A stretch of DNA of 64,000 nt from Leisingera sp. SS27 (GCF_028368855.1 NZ_JAQNCY010000006.1:62001-126000), one strand, 5' to 3'. Numbered from the stretch's first letter, positions 55,761 to 64,000 are shown. The notes: generated by a model from the sequence alone, not told the origin. Numbers and translations are program-made.

Positions 55761-56725
55761 CCGATACAGAAAAATTCCTCGTCACCGCCCGGCAGGTGAT
55801 CACCGATGAGGCCAATGCGCTGAACAGCCTGGCCGAAGGTCTTGACGAACGCTTTGCCGAAGCTGTGCAGCTGATCCTGCAAGCCAAGGGCCGTATCATC
55901 GTCAGCGGTATCGGCAAGTCCGGCCATATCGGCCACAAAATCGCAGCGACACTGGCCTCAACCGGCACCCCCGCCTACTTCGTGCATCCGGCTGAGGCCA
56001 GCCACGGCGATCTCGGCATGCTGTCCGAAGGCGATGTGGTGCTGGCGATCTCTAACTCGGGCGAGGCACCGGAACTGGCCAACCTGCTGGCCTTCACCCG
56101 CCGTTTCGCCATCCCCTTGATAGGCCTGTCCAGCAAGATGGACAGCACCCTGATGAAACAGGCGGACGTGCACCTGCAAATCCCCTCGATGGGCGAGGCC
56201 TGCGGCTTTGGCATGGTGCCCTCGATCTCCACCACGCTGACGCTGGCAATGGGCGACGCCCTGGCAATCGCGCTGATGAAGCACCGCGATTTCCGCCCGG
56301 AAAACTTCCGCGATTTCCACCCGGGCGGCAAACTCGGCGCCCAGCTCAGCAAGGTGCGCGACCTGATGCATGCGGACGGCGCGCTGCCGCTTGTCTCTGA
56401 ATCCACCCCGATGGCAGACGCACTGATCGAAATCAGCCAAAAGGGTTTCGGCGTTGCAGGCGTTGCCGCCGCCGATGGCGCGCTGGCCGGCATCATCACC
56501 GATGGCGACCTGCGCCGCCATATGGACGGGCTGCTGAACAAAACCGCGGCCGAAGTGATGACCGCGGACCCTGCCACAATTGCTCCCGGCGCCATGGCGC
56601 AGGAGGCGGTTGCGGTGATGAACCAGCGCAAGATCACCTGCCTGTTTGTGGTTGACCCGGAGAAAGGAAGAAAGGCCGAAGGCCTGCTGCATATCCACGA
56701 CTGCCTGCGGGCTGGGCTGGGCTAA
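55757..56725 (+). CDS. kdsD: Arabinose-5-phosphate isomerase (KpsF/GutQ/KdsD)
   Basis: 322 residues. SIS domain (about 35-190) with VSGIGKSGHIGHKIAATLASTGTP and FVHPAEASHGDLGM; two CBS domains (about 205-320) with MADALIEISQKGFGVAGVA and ITDGDLRRHMD. It interconverts D-ribulose 5-P and D-arabinose 5-P, the first step to Kdo. Directly upstream of lptC, fitting LPS assembly. Confidence 0.95.
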   Translation: MTDTEKFLVTARQVITDEANALNSLAEGLDERFAEAVQLILQAKGRIIVSGIGKSGHIGHKIAATLASTGTPAYFVHPAEASHGDLGMLSEGDVVLAISNSGEAPELANLLAFTRRFAIPLIGLSSKMDSTLMKQADVHLQIPSMGEACGFGMVPSISTTLTLAMGDALAIALMKHRDFRPENFRDFHPGGKLGAQLSKVRDLMHADGALPLVSESTPMADALIEISQKGFGVAGVAAADGALAGIITDGDLRRHMDGLLNKTAAEVMTADPATIAPGAMAQEAVAVMNQRKITCLFVVDPEKGRKAEGLLHIHDCLRAGLG

Positions 56726-56744
56726 CAGAGGCGCGGAGCAGGGC

Positions 56745-57344
56745 ATGGACAGCCATTCAAGAGCCGTCGCATATCTCAAGGTGCTGCTGCCGCTGGCAGC
56801 ACTTGTTCTGCTGTCGACTTTGTTCCTGATCTCGCGCGGAGTGAACACGGACGCAGTGATCCCCTTTGCGCAAAAGGAAATCGAGGACCGGATGAGAGGC
56901 CAGCTGGTCACCGCTCCCTACTTTTCCGGCACCACCGCAAATGGCGACGAGATTCTTGTGACCGCCTCTACCGCACGCCCTGGCCGGAACGGCGCGCCAG
57001 CGATAGCCAGCGAAATGTCCGCGGAGATCCATTTGGCGGAGGGCGGCAAGATCACGCTGGCCTCCGAAACCGGAGCCATCAATCCGGCCCAGGACACCGC
57101 CCGCTTTACCGGAAATGTGATCATCACCTCGGCCGATGGCCTTGTTGTCGAGACTGAGGAGCTGAATTCTATTCTCAGCGGATTGTCGGCCCACAGCCCG
57201 GGGCCGGTCCGCGCGACCGGCGACATCGGCGTGCTGACGGCAGGCAACATGCAGATCGAGTCAAAAACTGACGGCGGCCCGGTCCATATGCTGTTCAAAA
57301 ACGGGGTGAAGCTGCTATATCAACCCCAGCAACCGGAAAGATAA
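56745..57344 (+). CDS. lptC: LPS export protein LptC
   Basis: 199 residues. One N-terminal membrane helix (YLKVLLPLAALVLLSTLFLIS) anchors a periplasmic beta-jellyroll, here with ILVTASTARPGRN and LASETGAINPAQDTARFTGNV, typical of the family. LptC receives LPS from LptB2FG and passes it to LptA. The ATG at 56745 lies just after kdsD; an earlier frame overlaps kdsD without a start signal. Confidence 0.93.
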   Translation: MDSHSRAVAYLKVLLPLAALVLLSTLFLISRGVNTDAVIPFAQKEIEDRMRGQLVTAPYFSGTTANGDEILVTASTARPGRNGAPAIASEMSAEIHLAEGGKITLASETGAINPAQDTARFTGNVIITSADGLVVETEELNSILSGLSAHSPGPVRATGDIGVLTAGNMQIESKTDGGPVHMLFKNGVKLLYQPQQPER

Positions 57345-57347
57345 CCT

Positions 57348-57860
57348 GTGTCTTATTTGCGCGCATTGATTTTCTGCCTGCCTCTCGCGGTATTTCCCGG
57401 CCTCGCACTGGCGCAAACGGCCTCCGTTGCCTTCGGCGCGGTCAAGGCCGACCCCAGCCTGCCGGTTGAAGTCACCGCTGACAACCTTGCCGTGAACCAG
57501 GCCGACGGTTCGGCTGAATTCACCGGCAATGTCTTGATCGTGCAGGGCGTCATGCGGCTGTCCGCCGACACGGTTCTCGTCATCTACAAGACAGCAGAAG
57601 AAGGCGGCGGAGAGGCCGGCGTCGAACGCCTGGAGGCCACCGGAAATGTGGTTCTGGTCAGCGGCCCGGACGCTGCCGAGTCTCAGTACGCAGAGTATAC
57701 CATCGACCGGGGCACGGTCGTGATGACCGGAAACGTGCTGCTCAATCAGGAAAACGGGACCCTCGCCTCTAACCGGCTGGAGGTCAACCTCACTTCCGGA
57801 ACCGCGCAGATGGCCGGCCGCGTGAAAACCATTCTCAATCCGAACGGCGGCAGCAACTGA
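57348..57860 (+). CDS. lptA: LPS transport periplasmic protein LptA
   Basis: 170 residues. Signal peptide ([17 protein letters not shown]), then an OstA-type jellyroll: [30 protein letters not shown]-type strands and [24 protein letters not shown]. It forms the periplasmic bridge for LPS. Starts with GTG at 57348, three bases after lptC, and its TGA overlaps the lptB ATG. Confidence 0.93.
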   Translation: MSYLRALIFCLPLAVFPGLALAQTASVAFGAVKADPSLPVEVTADNLAVNQADGSAEFTGNVLIVQGVMRLSADTVLVIYKTAEEGGGEAGVERLEATGNVVLVSGPDAAESQYAEYTIDRGTVVMTGNVLLNQENGTLASNRLEVNLTSGTAQMAGRVKTILNPNGGSN

Positions 57861-58618
57861 TGGCGAAACCAGACCTGAAAGTGACGGAAGGCTCCTCCGG
57901 GCTGCGCATTGAACGGCTGCGCAAATCCTACCGCAAGAAGGTGGTGATCCGGGACGTCTCCCTGTCTTTGAACCGGGGTGAGGTTGTGGCCCTGCTTGGT
58001 CCCAACGGCTCTGGCAAGACCACAAGCTTCTACACGATTGCCGGCCTGGTGTTTCCCGAAGCGGGCACCGTCACCATTGACGGCCAGAACGTGACCGGCC
58101 TGCCGATGTACCGCCGTGCGCGCCTCGGCATCGGCTATCTCCCGCAGGAAATGTCGATCTTCCGCGGATTGTCGGTTGAGGATAACATCTCTGCCGTTCT
58201 GGATATCTCGCAAAAGCACGAGCACAAACGCCGCGAGCGGCTGGAAGAACTGCTGTCGGATTTCTCGATCGAACACCTGCGCCGCGCACCGGCGCTGGCG
58301 CTGTCGGGCGGTGAGCGCCGCCGGGTCGAAATCGCCCGCTGCCTGGCGGCCAACCCGAAATACCTTCTGCTCGATGAGCCTTTCGCCGGCGTCGACCCGA
58401 TTTCCGTCGGGGACATCCGCCACCTGGTGGCAGACCTCAAAAAGCGCGGCATCGGGGTACTGATCACCGACCACAACGTGCGCGAAACACTGGAAATCGT
58501 CGACCGCGCCTATATCCTGCACGACGGCCAGGTGCTGATGTCCGGCAGCCCCGAAGAGGTGGTGGAAAACGAGAACGTCCGCCGTGTCTACCTCGGCGAC
58601 AACTTCCGCATTTCCTGA
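57860..58618 (+). CDS. lptB: LPS export ABC transporter ATPase LptB
   Basis: 252 residues. Walker [15 protein letters not shown], the Q-loop [17 protein letters not shown] with the LptB-specific SIFR, signature [15 protein letters not shown], Walker [13 protein letters not shown] and the H-loop [10 protein letters not shown]. It powers LPS extraction with LptFG, which are not in this window. Coupled to lptA by ATGA. Confidence 0.97.
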   Translation: MAKPDLKVTEGSSGLRIERLRKSYRKKVVIRDVSLSLNRGEVVALLGPNGSGKTTSFYTIAGLVFPEAGTVTIDGQNVTGLPMYRRARLGIGYLPQEMSIFRGLSVEDNISAVLDISQKHEHKRRERLEELLSDFSIEHLRRAPALALSGGERRRVEIARCLAANPKYLLLDEPFAGVDPISVGDIRHLVADLKKRGIGVLITDHNVRETLEIVDRAYILHDGQVLMSGSPEEVVENENVRRVYLGDNFRIS

Positions 58619-58886
58619 CCCTTTTCACGCCTCCGCGGCAGCAAATAACTGCTGAAAACCGGGGCTTCTTTTTTCGCGTTGTCCATTGACTCTCCCGCTG
58701 TCTTGCCGTCGAATTGATCCATGGCATACGCGCAGTCCGATGCAGTCCGAACAACAGCCTTGGCGACAAGGCCCGGACCGATGCAACCGGACGGCTGGCC
58801 TGCCCCCCGGTTCCGGACCTGACGTGACACCGCCAAGGATTGCCTTGGCGGCGGGCCCGGCCGCAATAAATTGTGAAGGAGATCAC
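58619..58886 (+). promoter_or_regulatory. hpf: hpf leader with a perfect 9-bp hairpin
   Basis: 268 bp without a gene. CCGCCAAGG (58830-58838), loop ATTG, CCTTGGCGG (58843-58851) is a perfect stem-loop 35 bp upstream of the hpf ATG with no T run. The spacing places it in the mRNA leader, near the GAAGGAG ribosome site. Confidence 0.5.
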
Positions 58887-59444
58887 ATGCGTTACAAAAT
58901 CAGCGGCAAACAGATCGACATCGGCGAGGCTCTGCAGGTTCATGTGCAGAACGAGCTGGGTTCGGCCGTACAAAAATACGCCGAGCGCCCAACCGACGCG
59001 ACTGTGGTCTTTTCCCGTTCAGCGCATGAATTTGTGTGTGAAGCAACCGTCCACCTGTCGACCGGGCTGAGCGCGCAGGCGAAAGCCCACGAAACCGAAA
59101 TCTATGCTGCCTTCGACGCTTGCTGCGAGAAAATGGAAAAGCAGTTGCGCCGCTACAAGCGCCGCCTGAAAGATCACCACAAGGATCGCAGCGAGCCGGT
59201 TGAACATCTGGGCGCCAACTCGTATATCCTCGCCTCTGAGGAAGCGGATTCTGAGCCGGACTCGCTGCAGCCGATCATCGTCGCCGAAATGGAGACCCGT
59301 ATCCCCTCCCTGTCTGTCGGGGAAGCGGTGATGCAGATGGAACTGGCAGGCGCACCGGTACTGGTCTTCCGCAATGAAGGCAAAGACGGATTGAATGTGG
59401 TCTACCGCCGCGACGACGGCAACATCGGCTGGATCGATCCGTAA
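58887..59444 (+). CDS. hpf: Ribosome hibernation-promoting factor, long form
   Basis: 185 residues. N-terminal Hpf/YfiA domain (1-100): MRYKISGKQIDIGEALQVHVQNELG and the basic helix KQLRRYKRRLKDHH. The C-terminal dimerisation domain (about 125-185) has RIPSLSVGEAVMQMELAGAPVLVFRNEGKDGLNVVYRRDDG. The long form dimerises 70S ribosomes to 100S in slow growth. ATG follows GAAGGAGATCAC. rpoN, often between lptB and hpf, is not here. Confidence 0.96.
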   Translation: MRYKISGKQIDIGEALQVHVQNELGSAVQKYAERPTDATVVFSRSAHEFVCEATVHLSTGLSAQAKAHETEIYAAFDACCEKMEKQLRRYKRRLKDHHKDRSEPVEHLGANSYILASEEADSEPDSLQPIIVAEMETRIPSLSVGEAVMQMELAGAPVLVFRNEGKDGLNVVYRRDDGNIGWIDP

Positions 59445-59459
59445 ACACACCTAAGGCAT

Positions 59460-59482
59460 CGGCGCCCCCGAACGGGGCGCCG
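59460..59482 (+). repeat. 9-bp hairpin filling the hpf-ptsN junction
   Basis: CGGCGCCCC, loop CGAAC, GGGGCGCCG. It takes nearly half of the 53-bp gap and is followed by the ptsN ribosome site CGGAGC. No T run, so an mRNA processing or stability hairpin is more likely than termination. Confidence 0.55.
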
Positions 59483-59497
59483 GAACGGAGCAGACAC

Positions 59498-59962
59498 ATG
59501 CAGATTTCCAGCATCCTCAAGCCAGAGGCCGTCCGGGTTATCGGTGCGGTCTCCAGCAAGAAGCGCTTGTTCCAGGAAATCGCGGATGTCGCTCAGGCCG
59601 CCTACGGGCTGGACGCGCAGCCCACGGTCGAGGCTTTGCTGGACCGCGAGAGCCTTGGCCCCACCGGCGTCGGCCACGGCGTCGCCCTGCCGCATGCCCG
59701 GCTTGAGTCCATCAGCGAGGTCTGCGGCACGTTCCTGATCCTGGAAAAACCGCTGGAGTTCGGCGCGGTCGACCGCCAGCCGGTTGATATCGCCTTTGCC
59801 CTGTTCGCGCCCGAAGACGCCGGCGTCGAGCACTTGAAAGCACTGGCGCTGGTGTCGCGCACCCTGCGTGAACAGAGCTTCTGCACCAAGCTGCGCGCCA
59901 ATCACGATCCGGCCACACTCTATACCATTCTGACCGAAGGCCAGTCCGTCCAGGCCGCCTGA
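59498..59962 (+). CDS. ptsN: PTS IIA-like nitrogen regulatory protein
   Basis: 154 residues, EIIA-Ntr fold. The phosphorylated His is His66 in GVGHGVALPHARLESI. It is the last acceptor of the nitrogen PTS (PtsP-PtsO-PtsN) and regulates K+ uptake, phosphate sensing and the stringent response in other proteobacteria. ATG at 59498 follows CGGAGC. It is next to hpf as in many proteobacteria. Confidence 0.95.
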   Translation: MQISSILKPEAVRVIGAVSSKKRLFQEIADVAQAAYGLDAQPTVEALLDRESLGPTGVGHGVALPHARLESISEVCGTFLILEKPLEFGAVDRQPVDIAFALFAPEDAGVEHLKALALVSRTLREQSFCTKLRANHDPATLYTILTEGQSVQAA

Positions 59963-60280
59963 GGCAGCAAGCAGCATCTGCTGGTCCCCACAGCCTCTCT
60001 TCCCCGGCACTTCGCATCTTTGCAGCCGGAAATTCTCCCGCCCGTCATCGGCTGCCTGACGGCAGCGCTCTTCCCGTTGGGTCACGCCCGGCCACGCGGC
60101 CTGCGGCCCCGGCCGGGCAGCGCCGCTCTCTTTTTCACGTGTCTGCCTGAGAGCTGCCGTAGCCTCGGCAGGCCAGCGCCGCACCCCGTGCGGCGCCCGG
60201 CCCAAGGCCGTTGCGGCTGTTCAGCCCGCTGAACATCCGGCGGGCGCGGGAGCCCCCGTTTTTTTGGCCGTCGCGCAGGG
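59963..60280. other. 318-bp intergenic region with two strong hairpins and a terminator
   Basis: No gene seen. GCCCGGCC (60086-60093) pairs with GGCCGGGC (60111-60118), and GCGCCGCAC (60176-60184) pairs with GTGCGGCGC (60188-60196) across a CCC loop. A short stem and T7 run end the region. The density of structure suggests a 3'-UTR-derived or independent small RNA, but no promoter is clearly recognised. Confidence 0.4.
60242..60265 (+). terminator. Probable terminator after ptsN
   Basis: GGGC/GCCC or CGGG/CCCG short stems followed by TTTTTTT (60259-60265). The stem is weak, but the T run is clear. Confidence 0.5.
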
Positions 60281-61717
60281 TCAGCCTTGCTGCCAGGGAC
60301 CGAAGCCGAAGGCCAGGTAATCGCGCTGATAGACTGAGGCAATCAGCGCTTCCAGCTCCGCATCATAGATATCCGCCAGCGTAAAAGGCGCCTCCGGCTT
60401 GGTCTCCGGGACCGCCCCCGGCTCCATCCGGCCCAGCTTGCGGGCCAGCGCGGGCAGGTCTTCGCCCATCTCCTCCTCGCGGATCAGCAGATCCGGGGTG
60501 CCCAGTTCGGCGAATCCGGCCAGTGCCTGGGCTTGGGTTGCCCACTCCGCATCCAGCCGCACCGGGGTTTGCCCGGCAAGGCTGGCGCGCACAAACTCCA
60601 GAAACCCGGCAAAGGCCTCGCGGTGCTGGGCACGCGAATAGCCGGCGCCTGGCCCCTCCTCCGGAATGGGCAGTTTGAACTGCCGCCGCAGGGTGTTGCG
60701 GATCTGCCCGTAACTGCCCGCGCCTGCATTCAGGATCCGCCGGCAGAATACAGCATGCGCCCGCGCCGCAGGATGGCGGAGCACGGTGAAACTGCGAAAC
60801 CCCTTGTTGCGCCGTTTCCACTGGCGCAGCTGCTTCTGGTTCATACCCTGAATCAGGCTTTCCGGCGCCACCTGGTCCAGTCCGGCCATCCACTGCACCA
60901 CGCCTGCCTCCGGCCCGCCCCTCACCGGCAGATACAAGAGCGGCGTCACCGCCCCCGCCACGTAGCCCGGCACCGCCGGGCCGCGGCGCGGTTCGAAATT
61001 CGGGGTCCGCGTCAGATTGAACCGGTCCATACCGGCCAGCGCTTCCTCCATCTCGTCAGGATTGGCCACCTTGGCCAGCACCGGCGCCGGGTTCTGCCGC
61101 TTGAGACTTCCGTCAAGCACCTCCAGTTGCTGCGGAACGCCCAGCCAGCGGGCCAGACCGTTCATCACTTCAAGGCTCTGCAAGTCTTCGTAGGCCACGT
61201 AAAACGCCGTTTGCCCCAGCGCCTGCAGCCGGTTCAGGAGGCGGACCTGGAACTCCTGCAGCGCCTCCACGTGGGCCGCGAACTCCGCCGCGTCAAACCG
61301 CGCCTTGGCGTCCTTGCGCCGCTTCACATCAGTCAGTTTCCACTGGCCGGTTTCCTGGGCGATCTTCCACGAGACATAGCTGTCGAGCGGGTTGCGGGTC
61401 AGGATCACCTTGGCGCAGCGCGGATCCTCCAGCATCAGATCCAGCACCCGCGGGTCGTGATCGTGGAAGTAGCGAAAGCCACCCAGAACGCCTGGCTCTG
61501 CCTTGATTTCCTGGATCAGCCGCGCCGGATCGGCGTCCCGCATCGCCTGGGTCACGCCCAGGATTTCTGTACTGTTCGGGTAGCCGATGAAATGCGGGTT
61601 AAACGCCTCTCCATGGCATGCCAGCCGGTCGAAGGCGTTCAGGTTGCTTTCCAGGAAATTGGAGCCGGTCCGCATTTCGGCGAAGACGGTGAAGTAATCA
61701 AAGGAGGGTTCAGACAT
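60281..61717 (-). CDS. Double-domain sulfotransferase (NodH/Stf0-like plus second sulfotransferase-type module)
   Basis: 478 residues. The N-terminal module (1-210) has the PAPS 5'-phosphosulfate loop AEMRTGSNFLESNL near residue 13 and the 3'-phosphate motif VILTRNPLDSYVSWKIA near 103. The C-terminal module (about 310-450) has a second FRSFTVLRHPAARAHAVFCRRI resembling the Sulfotransfer_2 3'-phosphate loop, then FLEFVRASLAG and Gln-rich IREEEM. Two sulfation sites or one degenerate domain are possible. Last gene of the leftward glycan operon, six bases after the GT14 gene. Confidence 0.85.
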   Translation of the reverse strand: MSEPSFDYFTVFAEMRTGSNFLESNLNAFDRLACHGEAFNPHFIGYPNSTEILGVTQAMRDADPARLIQEIKAEPGVLGGFRYFHDHDPRVLDLMLEDPRCAKVILTRNPLDSYVSWKIAQETGQWKLTDVKRRKDAKARFDAAEFAAHVEALQEFQVRLLNRLQALGQTAFYVAYEDLQSLEVMNGLARWLGVPQQLEVLDGSLKRQNPAPVLAKVANPDEMEEALAGMDRFNLTRTPNFEPRRGPAVPGYVAGAVTPLLYLPVRGGPEAGVVQWMAGLDQVAPESLIQGMNQKQLRQWKRRNKGFRSFTVLRHPAARAHAVFCRRILNAGAGSYGQIRNTLRRQFKLPIPEEGPGAGYSRAQHREAFAGFLEFVRASLAGQTPVRLDAEWATQAQALAGFAELGTPDLLIREEEMGEDLPALARKLGRMEPGAVPETKPEAPFTLADIYDAELEALIASVYQRDYLAFGFGPWQQG

Positions 61718-61723
61718 AATGGA

Positions 61724-63424
61724 TTATCGCACCAGATAAGGTTTGCGCTGCGGCTTGGACGGGCTGGCAGGGCTGTGCTCGACCGGAAAGTCGCCCATCA
61801 GATATGGGTGCATGCCCTGGTTCTTCAAATTCTGCAGAAACTGCCCGAAGCCTTCAAGATCCACCATCCTGGGGGCTTCGCTCAAATGCCGCGCGGACAG
61901 CGGTCCGATTTCGTCGATGATGGTCTGCAAGGGCTCCATCGGCGCTTCGACAAACTCCGCCATGGTCCAGATCCGCACCCGTGCCTTGGTCCATTGGGAG
62001 CGCAGGATCTGCAATTGGTCCGCCTCTCTCTGCTGCAGCCTGGCCGCCTCCTGTCGCAGTTCCGCGAAACTGCGGCTGGACTTGAACAGCGGAATCGCCC
62101 AGGCACCGCTGATGACCGAGACCTGCGCGTTGGTATCCCGCGCCACCAGCCAGTTCACCGCCTGATTGCTGCGCGGTCCGAACTGAAAGCACTGACGCTC
62201 ACCTCGGGTGTTCCAGATCAGGCTGGTAAGAAAGCTTTCCGGGTTATAGTCGCGCAACCCTGCGCTGCCGTTCAGGCAGCCGTTGATCAGGCTCTGCCCT
62301 TCACAGAATTCCGCCCCCTCCGGTGCAAAGATATGCCCGTGCACCTTGCTGCCGGTCGTGCGTGCCAGCCAGGTTTCGAAATCTTCAAACAGCTCGGAAA
62401 AGCCCTGAAAAACCGAATAGGGGCTAGAAGTGACCCCGTTCTCTGAGCCATGGCCGGGAAACCGGCTCTGCATATAGAGACCGGGCCGTCCGCGGGTGCG
62501 CCGCTCCACCGCCTTGGCAAAGATCCGGTCGATCTTGCCGGGGTTCGGTTCCGTCCGCTTCATCACCCCTGCCTGATCGCTCAGAAAGGCCTGATACAGC
62601 CGGTCGGCATGCGGCCAGATCTTGCGCGCTACAAAACAGTCCGAGCGGCGCAGAAGCTGCAGATGATCGTCGTAGAAGATATGCGGCTTGCCCTGGAAGT
62701 CGAACTTGCTCAGCGTCAGGGAGCGGCTTTCAATGTTGCCCGAGTCCTGCCGCACCAGGGTCTGAAAGTAGCTTTCATCCGGGATCCAGACCTTGCGGAA
62801 ATAAGCGTCATAGGCAGGGCGTTCCGGATCCTGCAGGATCGCCGCCAGGGTCTTGCGTGTGAGGCACCACCACTGGCTGCCCATATGCGGCACCAATCCT
62901 GAGGGGATCCGCCGCTTGAACCGCAGCTTGCGCTGCAACGCCACGTAACGGTCGAACAAGTAGCGGTGCCGCTTCCAGGAAAACGGGAACCGCAGCGTGA
63001 ACCGCTCATGGCTGAGGCCGCCGACAATCCAGGGCACGTCGGCAGTGGTGGCGCTTTCAATGAAATCGGTATCCGGGCGCGCAGCCAGGTAATCGGCCAG
63101 TTCCTGCACCGGCCTCAGCGGCAGGCAGGAGCCGGAGGCCAGATAGACATGGCGCACATCCGGAAACTCCGCCAGCATCACCTCTGACGCCGATTGCGAG
63201 GCCGCGACGATGCCCCAGGTGCCCCATTCGCAGCGGTGGCGGGCTGAGAACCGCACCAGCGGGTTGCCATCCAGTTCCTGGCGGAAGCGGCCGAACACCG
63301 CACGGCTGACATTGCGGTCGACATGCAGCACCACCGGACACCCCGCTGCGGTCCAGTGGCGTACCACCTGCGCCGCCCGGTCCAGCGCCGTGTGCACCAG
63401 CATGACCACACCGACCGAATTCAT
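61724..63424 (-). CDS. Core-2/I-branching-type glycosyltransferase (GT14) with DUF5928-like C-terminus
   Basis: 566 residues. The GT14 domain (1-300) has the start VGVVMLVHTALDRAAQVVRHW, the conserved YLASGSCLPLRPVQEL and WIPDESYFQTLVR near residue 215. The C-terminal region (about 320-566) is of the DUF5928 type found fused to these enzymes in Rhodobacterales. It probably adds a branch or GlcNAc-like sugar to a surface glycan. The ATG at 63422-63424 shares ATGA with the GT2 gene. Confidence 0.88.
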   Translation of the reverse strand: MNSVGVVMLVHTALDRAAQVVRHWTAAGCPVVLHVDRNVSRAVFGRFRQELDGNPLVRFSARHRCEWGTWGIVAASQSASEVMLAEFPDVRHVYLASGSCLPLRPVQELADYLAARPDTDFIESATTADVPWIVGGLSHERFTLRFPFSWKRHRYLFDRYVALQRKLRFKRRIPSGLVPHMGSQWWCLTRKTLAAILQDPERPAYDAYFRKVWIPDESYFQTLVRQDSGNIESRSLTLSKFDFQGKPHIFYDDHLQLLRRSDCFVARKIWPHADRLYQAFLSDQAGVMKRTEPNPGKIDRIFAKAVERRTRGRPGLYMQSRFPGHGSENGVTSSPYSVFQGFSELFEDFETWLARTTGSKVHGHIFAPEGAEFCEGQSLINGCLNGSAGLRDYNPESFLTSLIWNTRGERQCFQFGPRSNQAVNWLVARDTNAQVSVISGAWAIPLFKSSRSFAELRQEAARLQQREADQLQILRSQWTKARVRIWTMAEFVEAPMEPLQTIIDEIGPLSARHLSEAPRMVDLEGFGQFLQNLKNQGMHPYLMGDFPVEHSPASPSKPQRKPYLVR

Positions 63425-64000
63425 GCCCAATTCCCTTTGGACATCAGCCCCAGGATCTCAAGCTGACGCCAGTTGATGTATTTCTCGCTCCACTTGCACC
63501 ACAGTTCCGGCTGCTCTGCCAGTTTGGCGGCATAGGCTTTGTATTCTGCCGATCCGCCGTAATGCTGGCCGCGCACCAGCTCCTCTTCGGCCTTGGCAGT
63601 GAAGGTGTCCAGAAACTTGGCGTGCAGCAGCATGCCGCTGGCCTTTTCACCGCCATTGGTCTCATACACCTGGTTCAATCCGCGCGGCAGCAGGGAGTGG
63701 GTGGAACTGGCATAGGCATAGCGCCGGTGCCATTTGACCAGCGGGATCTTGTTCAGCGCAGGCGCCTTCTTGGGCGCATCGGCAAAGAACACCCGCGCCC
63801 GCGGCCCGCCCTGGATCCACAGGTTGCCGTATTCCGGGTTGCGGCTGATGGTGTAATTGCCGCTGTCGAACCAATGGGCGATCTCCAGCGGGTTCTGCCC
63901 GGCCTGATACGGCACTTCACTGATCCGGCCCTTGGGGTACACATCCAGCAGCATCGCTGAGAAGCTGCGGATTGCCGAATTGTCCAGCCAGTCCGTCAGC
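63421..64000 (-). CDS. Family 2-type glycosyltransferase, N-terminus beyond window
   Basis: 193 codons visible, ending LEILGLMSKGNWA. The frame stays open to the edge, reading LTDWLDNSAIRSFSAMLL just before the internal Met, so the start lies outside. Features fit Glyco_tranf_2_4 proteins of Rhodobacterales: LDVYPKG, WFDSGNYTISRNPEYGNLWIQGGPRAR and KIPLVKWHRRYAYASSTHSLLP. Its stop overlaps the GT14 start by ATGA, making a GT2-GT14-sulfotransferase operon for a surface polysaccharide. Confidence 0.85.
   Translation of the reverse strand, partial: LTDWLDNSAIRSFSAMLLDVYPKGRISEVPYQAGQNPLEIAHWFDSGNYTISRNPEYGNLWIQGGPRARVFFADAPKKAPALNKIPLVKWHRRYAYASSTHSLLPRGLNQVYETNGGEKASGMLLHAKFLDTFTAKAEEELVRGQHYGGSAEYKAYAAKLAEQPELWCKWSEKYINWRQLEILGLMSKGNWA

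Noticed and set aside
60533-62446. 637-codon open frame on the plus strand across the sulfotransferase and GT14 genes
   Set aside because: It crosses two real opposite-strand genes and is His/Arg/Gln/Pro-rich, the usual composition of GC-rich shadow frames.

Overview
The window is a GC-rich, densely packed chromosomal segment of an alphaproteobacterium, most likely a Rhodobacteraceae member of the Roseobacter group (inference from gene content; no 16S rRNA is present). The clues are a CcrM-type GANTC methylase, a Rhodobacteraceae-style general porin, a KdsD-LptC-LptA-LptB-HPF-PtsN chain, families typical of this order (DUF6653, DUF2125, DUF3576, a DciA-like DUF721 protein), and the very common ATGA stop/start overlaps. 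One tRNA, tRNA-Leu(CAG), is present. No phage, insertion sequence or CRISPR array is visible.

Layout. 1-1350: leftward operon of an XRE-cupin regulator, a GFA-family protein and a truncated demethylating FAD dehydrogenase, behind a strong repeat operator. 1.5-8.2 kb: free-Met sulfoxide reductase, thiolase, a STAS/RsbW partner-switch pair, gamma-glutamyltransferase, HspQ, a lipoprotein transglycosylase and LolA. 8.2-23.1 kb: housekeeping block with FtsK, an aminotransferase, an amidase, a UbiH-type hydroxylase, Trm112-like and Lon-N proteins, a YbbN-type thioredoxin, exonuclease III, a response regulator, RibA, an L,D-transpeptidase, YggS and the porin. 23.4-28.1 kb: a DUF3576 lipoprotein, then leuS-lptE-holA. 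28.2-34.0 kb: GST, flavoprotein, HNH protein, an SDR/crotonase/VOC operon and a DUF2125 protein. 34.1-38.6 kb: pmbA-cysQ-waaA-lpxK. 38.6-42.2 kb: DsbA-like, DUF721, MutY and AlkB. 42.2-49.1 kb: two class III nucleotide cyclases flanking ccrM, rnhB, a basic secreted protein and a secreted-protein/membrane winged-helix pair. 49.2-52.4 kb: a FabD-like acyltransferase with a fused alpha/beta E1 dehydrogenase. 52.7-55.0 kb: tRNA-Leu and an RTX metalloprotease. 55.1-60.0 kb: RNase D-like protein, kdsD-lptC-lptA-lptB, hpf, ptsN. 60.3-64.0 kb: leftward surface-glycan operon (GT2, GT14/core-2, double sulfotransferase).

How the genes work together. Envelope biogenesis dominates: Kdo synthesis (KdsD), lipid A phosphorylation (LpxK), a Kdo-transferase-like protein, four Lpt components (A, B, C, E), LolA and porin. 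The most unusual material is the signalling neighbourhood around ccrM: a DUF427-nucleotide cyclase fusion, and a two-gene unit of a small secreted protein overlapping a two-TM protein whose cytoplasmic tail looks like an OmpR-type winged helix. Other points worth following are the operator repeats at 1368-1433, the paired GANTC sites before ccrM, a terminator placed just before leuS, the hairpin-rich hpf-ptsN region, and the E1/FabD-like pair. All family calls are made by reading the sequence and were not checked by database search.
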